64,000 bases of DNA from Strigamia acuminata (Eukaryota; Arthropoda; Chilopoda; Geophilomorpha; Linotaeniidae). The stretch is from positions 5,968,259-6,032,258 of the forward strand of contig OX442320.1 of the NCBI GenBank assembly GCA_949358305.1. Direction: 5' to 3'. Below the pieces are notes generated by a model. It made no database searches. It was not told the DNA's origin and was given only the letters and a program-made list of their open reading frames with translations. Of this stretch, positions 33,474 to 43,876 are shown piece by piece. The first letter of the stretch is position 1, and every line of letters begins with the position of its first letter. Both the position numbers and the translations under genes were made by a program.

Positions 33474-35046
33474 TTATCTTTCCCATAATCCGCCGCCCGC
33501 TACGGCAATATTGACGTCGTCGTCACTCGGCATGTACTCGAAGCGCCACATGAAATCGGTAAATAAAACTAAAATAAATGTTATATTAAATATATTAAAT
33601 AAATTAAATATTTGTTACTCACGTATCTCGCCTTCGTACAACGTGTCGACGATTCGCGAGCAGAGAGTCGCGCACGGTTCTTTCGGGATCAATTTGATTC
33701 GATTGGTTCCACGAATTTGCGCGAACCACATCACCTCGCTCAACACCTGAACCTATTTGACAGCTGTTCAAATTATTCGAGCACTTGTGTTTTTTCTTGT
33801 TTACTTTTTTGTACGAACGACTGGCGTATGCGGACGATAAGAAAACCCAATTCGGTTCCGATGTGTCGATCATGTTTGGTAAGAAATATGGCCGCTGGTA
33901 GAGATGACGTAGTGCTTTGGATGCTTGTTTATCGCAGTTTTCCCTGCAATTAATTCGATTTTTAGTAATTAATTTGTTGATTTATTTATTTTTGATGTAT
34001 ACCAGTGGGCGAACCATCTTTTGGTGTCGCCAGAGTTGATTTTTTTAAGAAATTGCTTGAAATGGTTTTCCCCGCGTTGCCGGAGGTTTGTGGACATCGA
34101 ACATGGTTGGAAATTGTTGATTTCATTATGGGATAAATAAATCTTTTTTTTTTTTTTTTGGAAAAAAATTAAAATTAAAATAATAATTTTTTTTAATTAT
34201 TTTTTTTTACTCGGGTTATGTTTTCAATGGAGAATTTGTGAGTCATGATTGGCCAGGAATCCGTTGCATCGAGTATAATAAGCGGAATGTCGTTCTTTAA
34301 GTAATCCTCGCTGATTTCCCATTGGGAGACATTAGTTAAGTGATCCAACGATTCAACCGATTCGCACGACTGACAGTCCTCCAAAAGCAATTTATGTTTC
34401 TCGTAATATGGATTCGTAAGCAAACAATCCTTGTAGTACAATTTCGTCCAGTCCCAGTATGGTAAAAGCTGAAATAAAAAAATAAAAAATATTATAAAAA
34501 ATAATATTCCTCTTTCAACCGTGTATCGATTTTGTTGAGTTTCTGCTTCTCCGCAACTAAATTCACGCCTGCAAGACCCAGATAAGGTCGTGCAATTTCA
34601 CGCTCTTGTTGTTTAATGTGAATTATTGTGAATACGAATTTACGAGCGGATTAGCCACGGCCGCCATTTTTAAACTGAAAAAATAAAACCAAATAAAATA
34701 TAATTTCTTTTTTGTTTTTTTTTACCTTTACGAGTTGGTAGCGGCTGTAAATGATTGCTGTTTGTTGAATTGACGGAGAAAAATAAGCAACTGCAAGTAG
34801 GATAAATGCAATTAATAAAATTATTGATGTTTTTTTTCGTATGCGGATTTTGGCTGGAGAAATTGCGCTGAGAATCGGTGTGGCTAAAGATTGCAAGTCC
34901 GATTTGGAAACGCCGTTACTGAGGCAATACGCATTTATCATTTCAATTTCGTTGTCGATTATTTCTAGTTTTTTTTTTACTGGCAATTGTTTGTCCTTTT
35001 CCGTCAGTTCCTTGATCACGGGCGGCGAAGAGGTTTTTCGAGCCAT
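33474..35046 (-). CDS. JmjC/cupin-8-like single-pass membrane protein, with an in-frame stop
   Basis: Exon 1 (35046 to about 34726) starts MARKTSSPP and has one membrane span (IILLIAFILLAVAYF). Later exons give KQQEREIARPYLGLAG, LLPYWDWTKLYYKD, a Cys pair (EDCQSCESVESLD), NDIPLIILDATDSWP, RWFAHWENCDKQ, VLSEVMWFAQIRGTNRIKLI and EGEILLFTDFMWRFEY. The order and style resemble JmjC/cupin-8 proteins (PLIILDAT entry, WFAQIRG core, GEILLFT strand), but no HxD...H iron triad is visible, so catalysis is doubtful. The second exon, joined by consensus splice sites, meets a TAA (about 34655) seven codons in, and the conserved frame continues after it. This could be an inactivating change, an unrecognised small intron or a sequence error. 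An AAAATGGCGGCC motif lies at that spot. Confidence 0.6.
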
Positions 35047-35406
35047 GTCGGGATGCTGGATGAAACGAAATCTAAAGATTCAAGTTCCGCTATGTTTCTT
35101 TTCGTTCGTTGACGTCATTCGGAACGGACCAATCAGAAGCGCCGTTATGGCGGCGATGTGTATAATGTGAGAAAATTATTATTGTGCGATATTCTTTAAT
35201 GATTTTCAAACAAAAATAGACATTAAAACAATCGAGCAGGTATATTTTAAATCTATTTTTTTTTATATATTATATATAAGGATTTAATATATATCTTAAA
35301 ACATTTTTTTTGTTTCTATATTATTTACCACATTTTTTTTGTTACTAATATACAAAAATGTAAAAAGTGTTAAGAAAAACTCATAAATACAATAGAAAAT
35401 TATTGT
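35047..35406. other. Upstream region of the JmjC-like gene and septin 3' flank
   Basis: A likely promoter with a cgttatggcggcgatgtg motif near 35142, then AT-rich DNA that carries the Sep4-like polyadenylation side. No other feature. Confidence 0.5.
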
Positions 35407-37525
35407 TTACAAATCGACAATGCTGTCCCTCTTGTGATCGGCCGGGCTTTCGTTCTCTTTATTCCGTTTATCTTTTCCTGTCGCTCGCAACTTTTCCTGC
35501 ATTTGATTCAACATGTCCTGCATGCGTCGGATCTATCAAATATCACATAAACAATTTAACTTCCGGTAACAAATGAATAAAAACAGTCGAACCTCTTCGT
35601 CTTTTTGCTGCAGCAAACGATCGGTTTCGCTAACACCCTCAAAACTCTCATTATTCGGGTCGCCTTTTAATTTACTAGGATAAAAAATTAAAATTAAAAA
35701 TTATAATTATTTTTTTCGGTGTTTTTTTGCTCTACCTCAATTCCTTCGTTGAAGTTTGAGATATTTTTGAAATGTGCTGGGCACGATAGTTTTCGTAATG
35801 CACATCTCTAGTAATATCCTTCAAATCCTGCATGTGTGAGCCTAGCAAGAGCGCTCGTAGCTTGAGAAAATCACTGTGTATCGGGTTTTCAACTAGAAAA
35901 ACAATTAAATTAAAAATAAATTCCAATTTTGTCGTTTTATTTTACTTTCAACAATTCCCCACGGATACATTCGTCCCCGCACTTTCTTCCCGTTGATATC
36001 CACAACTTGAGTGCTTCCAATCACAGCAAAAGGTACGCTTGCCTGGATAAATCAATGAAAAATATATTAATTCTAAATTAATTAATTTTATGATTAAAAA
36101 ACCTTTAATTCCCTCTCCTGCTGTTTAAATTCTTCTTCTTCATCGCTCTCACATTCGGAAAATTTAAATATTTGAACATTACTCGCTTCGAGTTCCTCCA
36201 AAACCTAAAATTTAAAAAATTACAACAAAAATTGTAAAAAAAAAAATAATAATTGATTTTTTTTACTCGTTTTTTAAGTTTTTTCACTTCTTCCAATGAT
36301 AAAGTGTCGGCTTTGGCAATAATTGGTATAATATTTACTTTGTGGTCCAAGCGGCGCAAAAATTCGATATCTAGATGCCTCAGCCTGCGTTTAAGAGAGT
36401 CTCGATTAAATTGGCAGGAAATTGTTATTAAATGTTGTTACCCGTGGCCGTAAGGAGGAATGAAATAAAGACAGCAATGGATTCGATTATCCTGAATGTT
36501 TTTTCGATGCAAACCGCTCTCGTCTTTGAAAAACTGGTGGAACTGTTCGTCGATGTAATTCTCGATAATATTCCAACTTTCCTCGCAATTAATCGCATCG
36601 CCAAAACCGGGCGTGTCCACGATGTTTATCTTCACCTTCAAGCCCCGTTCCTCGATTTCGAACGATTGCTTGGCTATAACGACGGTTTTGTCCACTCGCT
36701 CTTCAGCATTCGGCACCTTCCTCTCTCTATACAAATCCACGTTAAACAAGCTGTTAATAAGCGTCGATTTGCCCAGCCCCGAATCACCTAATTAAAAATG
36801 AATAAATAATAAAATGAATCATTTTTTTTATTATTATATAATATTATTTATTATTACTCACCGACGACCATAAAAGTAAATTCAAACCCTTTTTTCACCG
36901 ATTTTCTGTGGATTTGATCGGGCAAAGTAGCGAAGCCGATGTAATCTCTCTCACCCTAAAAATTCGACAAAAAAAATCATTTTAATGATTTAAAAAAATT
37001 AGAAAATGGTTTTTGTCACTTTTTGCATCGTTTATTTTATTTTTTTCAATTTTATTTAAACGTTAAAACCAATTTTTAACGCAAATTCACACATCATCAT
37101 TAACAGGAAGTGCTTGTCAATGTCAAATTCTATTACGCCTCGGTCAATTAAACTGGCCTTTAATTCACTTTAAAAAAAAATAATAAAAATAAAAACGAGA
37201 ATAAAAAACCCAAAAAAATAAAAATATATACATATAAGAAGCTATTCATAACACCACGCTAATTACTTTGATTACATTCATAACGGTCCATTCATTCTTG
37301 ATCAACGAGGCCTCATTTCTCACTTTACAAAAAAATGCTTTAAAAATGGTTTAAAATGCTTTAAAATGACCTAATTCTGGTAAATAAATTCGAAAAGATA
37401 TATCCAACACCTGTTGGGAACAAATAACCCAGTTAATCGGTTTAAATTTAGCAGATTTAAACGCATCTACTGCAGTAACTAAACAACAACATCCGTTTAA
37501 AATAGATCGTGTAACTTACCTCCAT
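35407..37525 (-). CDS. Septin, Sep4-like (SEPT2 group)
   Basis: The start is a two-codon exon (ME at 37525-37520) joined to [20 protein letters not shown]. The GTPase core has the P-loop [15 protein letters not shown] (G3), AKAD (G4) and the septin-specific [15 protein letters not shown] region. [20 protein letters not shown] and an INCEESW segment match Drosophila Sep4 rather than Sep1. A C-terminal coiled coil ([15 protein letters not shown]) is followed by a polar tail ending SIVDL. Septins assemble into hetero-oligomeric filaments that scaffold the cell cortex and cytokinesis. It lies directly downstream of a Sep1-like gene on the same strand, 0.96 kb away, so the two are a tandem pair. 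The two-codon first exon is inferred; other starts are possible. Confidence 0.9.
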
Positions 37526-38481
37526 TGCGCAGGTAATTATATAGGGAACCAGTCTCTATCTATCGTTCAATTCCATCTAGAATACGAACCCTGAAAAGGC
37601 AGACCGTGTAATTCAGTGACAATAGCAGGAATTTGCAAACAAAACACCATTGTTTTTTTTTTCGTTTTGGAAGTATCGGAGCTTGTGGTTGATGGTTTTT
37701 TAAAAAAAAATATCTTCTCGAGGGAAATGAGGTTGAAATATTTCGGGTCTAACTCACCTGCTAAGCTCATCCGCTTCAGTGAGAAGAGGGGTGGAAACAG
37801 CAGGCGTCGGTCGGTTAAAAGACGACCGAAAAAGAGCTGGTCGCTACTGGAAAGCACCCGGATGAAGCCGATCGATTGGCTCGTTGAGGCTGCGTCGCTA
37901 TGGTAACGCGACCGATGGCCTCGCATCGCCCGTACCGATCTGCCCTTGTATTGAAATGAAGCGACAACGACTACAACGAGCCAACCAGAAATCCTATAAT
38001 TATGCGAAGATTTCCGGACATATTTAATTTTTTTATTTTTTTATTTTAATTTTAAGTACATGATTGTTGCGTTTATAATATTCGTAAATTTTTGCTATTT
38101 TTTTGCTATTAGAAATGTATAAATAAATAAGCTCGTTTAAAAAAATGGAAAATAAAAATGCTCGTTTTGGTCGACTCATGTTTTAATAATAATAATAAAA
38201 ATAATTGTAATAATATTTGGTATATATATATATAAAAAGAGTTGCTTAAAAAGTGTTAATTGCCCGATCGTCCAGTTTGGAATAAAATCAACGTTTTTTC
38301 ATTTAAAAACGGTAAAAATGATGAAGTTGATACAAAAATTAAGTGAAATGATATTTGGTGTCTGAAAGAAGAAGAAAAGAAGGAATGAAAGGGATTTTTT
38401 GGATTAAAATATTAAAATAAGGTTGTTTTTTACCTGTATAAGTACGAGAAAGAGCATTTTTTTTAAAAAAAAGGAATTGTC
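37526..38481. other. Septin intergenic region
   Basis: This is the promoter of the Sep4-like gene. It includes a GC-richer stretch at 37740-37960 with a minus-strand ATG followed by a donor (atgagcttagcag|gtgagt at about 37771-37758) that is out of phase with the known second exon. The rest, to 38481, is the 3' flank of the Sep1-like gene with AATAAA-type runs. Confidence 0.5.
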
Positions 38482-41276
38482 TCATTGGTCTTTGTTGCTC
38501 ATTTGGGCTTTCATTTTGGCCAACGCTTCTTGCATTCGTATCAACTGAAAAAATGTGTGAAAAAGAATGTTAAATGCGGGATTTGTAACGGTTTTGGTCG
38601 GGACTTACTTCTGCTTCTTTCTCTTGAAGCAAACGATCTTTGTCGTTAATCTTTTCTTCGGAATTTCTGGAATAAATGTGAGATGTAAGTAGGAAGAAAA
38701 AAATTGTTTTTAATGGAAAAATGCTTTCCTTAAATTATTTTTAATGAAAAATGCATTGTTTTAATATTTTTAATGGAAAAATGAATTCCGTTATTTATTT
38801 TTAATGGAAAAATGCATTGTTTTAATTATTTTTAATGGAAAAATGCATTGTTTTAATTATTTTTAATGGAAAAATGCATTGTTTTAATTGTTTTTAATGG
38901 GAAAATGCATTGTTTTAATCGTTTTTTATATAAAAACGCATATTTCTAACCATTTTTCATGCAAAAACGCATATTTCTAACCATTTTTCATGCAAAAACG
39001 CATATTTCTAACCATTTTTCATGCAAAAAAGCATATTTCTAACCATTTTTCATGCAAAAACGCATACTTCTAACCATTTTTCATGCAAAAACGCATATTT
39101 CTAACCATTTTGCATGCAAAAACGCATTTTTCTAACCATTTTTCATGCAAAAACGCATATTTCTAACCATTTTTCATGCAAAAACGCATATTTCTAACCA
39201 TTTTTCATGCAAAAACGCATATTTCTAACCATTTTTCATGCAAAAACGCATATTTCTAACCATTTTTCATGCAAAAACGCATATTTCTAACCATTTTGCA
39301 TGCAAAAACGCATTTTTCTAACCATTTTTCATGCAAAAACGCATATTTCTAACCATTTTTCATGCAAAAAAGCATATTTCTAACCATTTTTCATGCAAAA
39401 ACGCATATTTCTAACCATTTTTCATGCAAAAACGCATATTTCTAACCATTTTTATGCAAAAACGCATATTTCTAACCATTTTTCATGCAAAAACGCATAT
39501 TTCTAACCATTTTTCATGCAAAAACGCATATTTCTAACCATTTTTCATGCAAAAATGCATTTTTTTTTGCAAAAAACTTCATTTTCCACATACAAAACAT
39601 CAAAAACATACACAGATTTGCGTTGATTTCCAGTTTTATTTGCAAGACGTTCTGAACGATAGTTTTCATAATGTAAATCCTGAGTAACTTCTTGTAAATC
39701 CTGCATGTGAGTACTAAAAAAACCAAACAAAACAAATAAACCATCCATTCACATTCCACATCAACCAACCAAACCGCACTCACATCAACATGGTCCTCAA
39801 TTTAATAAAATCGCAATGCTCCGGATTCTCCACCTCGACCACACCCCACGGATAAATCCGACCGCGCACTTTCTTCCCTTTCACTTCAACCATTTGTGTC
39901 GAACCACAAACCGCAAAAGGCACAGCTTCCTACCGAGCAAATTAAATTAAATTAAATTAAATTAAATTAATTGCATACAAACCTTCAACTGTTTCACTTG
40001 CTCCTTGTACTCTTCGTCCTCGTCCGAATCGCAATCGGGCAACGGATAAATACGAATTCCGTTCTCGTCTATCTCTTGCATCACCTAATTACAATCAATT
40101 TTAATTCAATTAATTAACTCGCGGTCGTTTTTCACCTTTTTCTTCAACAGGAGCACTTCTTTTTTGGTTAAAGTGTCGGATTTGGCAATGACTGGAACGA
40201 TGTTGACTTTGTTGTGTAGTCTTCGCATGAATTCAATGTCCAACGGCTTTAATCTGAATTTAAGAGATTTATTTGGTGGTTTTGGGGGGTTGTGGGGGGT
40301 TTTTTGGAGGGGTTACCCGTGTCCGAACGGTGAAATGAAGTAAAAACAACAGTGGATTCTGTTGTCTACGATGTTTCGGCGATTGAGTCCGCTTTCGTCG
40401 CGGAGGAATCGTTCGAATTGTTCGTCAATGTATTGGTTGATGGATTCGAAGCAATTCGAATTGTCGATGCCGTCACCGAACCCGGGGGTGTCGACGACCG
40501 TCAGACGTAATTTTACGCCACGTTCTTCGATTTCGACAGTTGATGCGTCCAATTTGACGGTTTGTTTGATTTTTTCTACAAAAAAATAGAAATTCAAAAT
40601 AAGTCAAAAAGAGTCAAATTTTTTTTTTTTTATAAAAATTTCCAGTAATTTAAAAAATATAAAAAAAATCAGAAAAATTCATTAAAATTCAAAAGAATTC
40701 ACAAAAATTCATTAAAATTCAAAAGAATTCACAAAAATTCATTAAAATTCAAAAGAATTCACAAAAATTAACAAAAAATTTTCAAAAAATTCAAAAGAAT
40801 TCACAAAAATTCATAAAAATTCACAAAAATTTAAAAAAAATTTCAAAAAATGCAAAAGTCCAAAAAATAAATTTTTTCAAATTAAAATGTTTTATTTTTA
40901 TGCACACACACACACACCACTGGCTTCCGGAACGATTCTCTCTGGATACAAATCAGTAAGAAATAAACTATTTATGAGAGTCGATTTGCCAAGTCCTGAT
41001 TCACCGGTGACCATCAAGGTGAACTCGAAACCTTTTTTCACCGACTTGCGATGGACTTGATTAGGAAGATTAGCGAAGCCCACGTAACCCGGAAGCTCTG
41101 GATTAGTAAACTGCTTCGGAAAAAAGAAAAAAGTGAATTAATTAAGTGGAAATTACAAGTCGCGAACCCCACCCACACACATTTCCTTCTCATCTAGACA
41201 ATGAGTGCAATTTTGTTTATAATTTATCGCCCGTAATTATCCAATTACTTACTTGGCGGGAAATATCCGTTGACAT
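38482..41276 (-). CDS. Septin, Sep1-like (SEPT2 group)
   Basis: Starts MSTDISRQ, then exon 2 reads [18 protein letters not shown]. It is close to Drosophila Sep1: [31 protein letters not shown] (P-loop), [35 protein letters not shown] (G3), [21 protein letters not shown] (G4), [33 protein letters not shown]. It ends in a coiled coil ([15 protein letters not shown]). Known fly Sep1 works with Sep2 and Peanut in cytokinetic-ring filaments. The intron between about 38668 and 39610 is nearly filled by two 31-bp arrays, and the intron near 40600-40905 by a 30-bp array. The promoter is shared head-to-head with the RASL10-like gene about 1 kb away. Confidence 0.94.
38715..39560. repeat. Two adjacent 31-bp arrays in a Sep1-like intron
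   Basis: First (38715-38935): units of atttttaatggaaaaatgca then ttgttttaatt. Second (38936-39560): about twenty units of tttctaaccatttttcatgc then aaaaacgcata, exactly 31 bp apart (tttc at 38943 and 38974). The two unit sequences differ but the period is the same. Confidence 0.93.
40640..40870. repeat. 30-bp AT-rich array in a Sep1-like intron
   Basis: Units attaaaattcaaaagaattc then acaaaaattc at 30-bp spacing (40681, 40711), degenerating on both sides. A short (CA)n run (cacacacacacacacc) near 40905 is next to the exon. Confidence 0.85.
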
Positions 41277-42279
41277 TTTAAATGTTTACGATCAACTGTC
41301 AAAAGATTAAAACTGAACAATCGGGTTTTTATTTGAGTCAAATAACGGTGAGTGTGAGCAAATTATTAGTCAATATGGCCAACCGGAAGCGACGTACAGG
41401 AAGTTGATAAACAGCGCCATTGTCGGGATATTTTCAAAGTTCGGTCGCTAAGTAACACGGATGCTGCGACACGATCTTAAAAGATTTTCTTATTTATTTT
41501 TTAAATTATTTATTTTTTTGGAAATTTGAAAAATAAATGTGTATTTTTTTCATAGTTTGCTTAAATTTTTTAATAAATCGAATAGCGAAGTTACAGTATT
41601 TGGTCGATAGAAATGCTGTTGCTAGGCAACGTGAAAAATTTAATAACAAGCATACATTATGGCAACGGCGTACGGAACGAGCCTAATTTCCCGAAAAACA
41701 ACAACCAACAAACAACCCATTAAGTTTGCGACGAAATAATCAAAACAAACAGTTCAAATTTTATTCAAATTCCATTAATTTCCACATTTATTAATCCACA
41801 ACACAAACAAACAAAAAATAAATCTATTTCACTTACGATTCGTAACTAAACGAACAACGCAAAGAATCCTAATCGCATTAGAACAAATTTACACATCAAT
41901 TACAACCAATCCCCCTCAGACCTGCAAGCTGAACCCGTCAGCCGCTGATTTAATGATAATTAAACGAAGTGTACGTTTCCTCGTGGGAAATCCAAGTAAC
42001 ACGAAATCACGTGACGGAGAAATCATTCACACAAAATCACACAAAAAAATCACCAAAAAAAAAAAACATTTATTCATTTTTATTAGTATTTATTTATTGA
42101 TTTATTTATTTATTTAATCCAATTCCCACGAGCTCATCTCCCATGGAAACACCAGCAGCTCCAACCCCGCTTTGAAAAGCGAGCGCCATTTCCGGTAGGG
42201 GCGGGTACGCTCTTATTCCAACCCCCACCAACTGTTACCAACTCCGAGCATCTCGACGCGTGCAGGTCCGCGTGTCCAA
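41277..42279. promoter_or_regulatory. Divergent promoter region, Sep1-like and RASL10-like
   Basis: The two start codons are 1 kb apart and point away from each other. The interval has no exon of either gene that I can identify. Notable motifs are gccattgtcggg near 41415, ttatggcaacggcg near 41657, and a GC-richer stretch at 42120-42279 just before the RASL10-like ATG. Bidirectional use is inference. Confidence 0.4.
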
Positions 42280-43143
42280 ATGGAGTTAGTCAAGCTCGTG
42301 GTACTCGGAGCGCCCGCAGTGGGCAAAACATCGCTAATCCACGTAAGTAGAGCCAATTCGCACCTAAGAAATCTTTTCCCGCGCCCGTTAAACATCTTTA
42401 AACTTGACTCTCTCTCATCACTGGCCTTCACCTACATCCGACATTACAAATCGATGGATACATTGGGCATGCGCTGCTTGAAACGAGCCACGAATAAAAG
42501 AAATACTTCGTATTTTGAAATTTGCATTTAGAAATTTGATTTCAAGGGGTTGCTTGTGCTGCACCGCATCGCTCATTCGGTTTATCTGTTGCAGCAATTC
42601 GTCTGGAACGAATTCAGCGACGAATACATCCCGACGGAGAGAAAAGAGACTTATTACCCGGCTGTGATCGTCAATGATCATTTGTACGAGCTGAAAATCC
42701 TCGACGTGCCGGTTATTTCCTATTTCCCGGTGAATAGTTTGTACGAGTGGAGCGATTTCCGCTTCTACGGACTCCGGAATGCGACCGCGTATATTTTGGT
42801 TTACGATTTGGCGTCGATGGACACGTTTCAGTACATTAAAAGCATCCGCGAGCAGATTTTCGAGAGCCGGGACATGCACAATGTGCCCGTGTTGGTCGCG
42901 GGCAACAAGCACGACCTGGCGGGCTCGCGCGATAGGAGAGACGTCGTCAATTTGGTGAAGAAACAGTGGAAGTGCAGCTACGTCGAATGCTCGGCCAAGT
43001 ATAACTGGCATATTGTTACTATTTTTAAGGAGTTGATGAAGGCTTTTGATTATACTGATTACGGGCCCAAGCCGCATATTCCTGTGTCGATGCAGGGGAG
43101 TCTGCATCAGCATCATCGGAGGAATAAATGTACGATTTTATGA
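42280..43143 (+). CDS. RASL10-like small GTPase
   Basis: Two exons (42280-42341 and about 42595-43143). The protein has P-loop GAPAVGKTS, then FVWNEFSDEYIPTERKETYY, ILDVPVISYFPVNSLYEW, AYILVYDLASMDTFQYIKSI, NKHD (G4) and ECSAKYNWHI (G5). Vertebrate RASL10A/B has the same unusual features: LPAVVMNGHVHDLQILDFP in switch II, EWADT and YVECSAKYNWHI. The usual Ras switch II DTAGQE is replaced by ILDVPVISYFP, so intrinsic hydrolysis is probably atypical. The last four residues, CTIL, form a CAAX box predicted to be geranylgeranylated because of the final Leu. It is probably membrane-bound. Function in arthropods is not known to me. Confidence 0.92.
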
Positions 43144-43876
43144 TCTTGGTTCACCTCGGAAATTCGTTTGTTATAAATAGCTCAATGAATCTGTGATATT
43201 ATCAACTTGCTTCCTCTTTTTTTATTATTTTTTTTATTTTTTTATTTTTTTTAATTGAAATTTTTTTTTTAATAGTTTAGTTTGTGTACGCTAAAATGAA
43301 AAGATTTATCGCAAATGTTTTCCGTGGAAATGTGTATAGAAATTAATAAAAACAAGGTTGTTTTTAGTGAGTAATTTGTTTTTGTGTTGTTTGTTGGGAA
43401 TCGTAATGGCGCCGGGGAAGGAGCGCCATCTGTGGTGAATTGATTCTTGATTTTTTTGGTCGTTTTGCGCATTTCAAGGTCTTATCGTCCTTAAATTATC
43501 TAAATTCAATGCATTTTCAACACGGAAATTGAAATTGCGCATTTTTTCCGTATTAAACTTGACAGTTTCCGTTAAACATTTGAAAAATAAAATCAGGAAA
43601 TGCAAAAATTTCAATTTTTTTTTCACTAATAAACGTTATCAGAATTTATCCGTTTGCAAAACCGTTACGTAAAACACACTTACACAAGCCCAGAAATAAA
43701 AAGTGCAAAATAAGACCAAACAATCCACCGACGTCATTCGCCATCCGGTAGTAAAAAACTCCAAACACCGCCTACCTGTTAGCAACAAACCAATAGGATC
43801 CGCTCTGTGCCTAACCACGTGAGTGCATCAATCTCTTAGTTTAGGCCTAAATGGGCTTCATTCATCGTGTGCTGCT
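43144..43876. other. Spacer between RASL10-like and PRODH
   Basis: Poly-T-rich 3' flank, then AT-rich DNA with gcgccatctgtggtg near 43421. No gene seen. The frame upstream of the PRODH ATG is open but has no earlier ATG. Confidence 0.5.

Noticed and set aside
34655-34657. Programmed stop-codon readthrough at the TAA
   Set aside because: The context is not the known UGA-CUA readthrough type; an error or alternative isoform is simpler.
37758-37771. Alternative first exon of the Sep4-like gene (MSLA)
   Set aside because: Its donor phase creates an immediate stop when joined to exon 2.
38936-39560. Regular 31-bp direct repeats looking like a CRISPR array
   Set aside because: Units are contiguous with no unique spacers, and they lie in a septin intron of a eukaryote.
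42418-43116. 232-residue minus-strand ORF
   Set aside because: Antisense shadow of the RASL10-like coding exon, which has clear family motifs on the plus strand.
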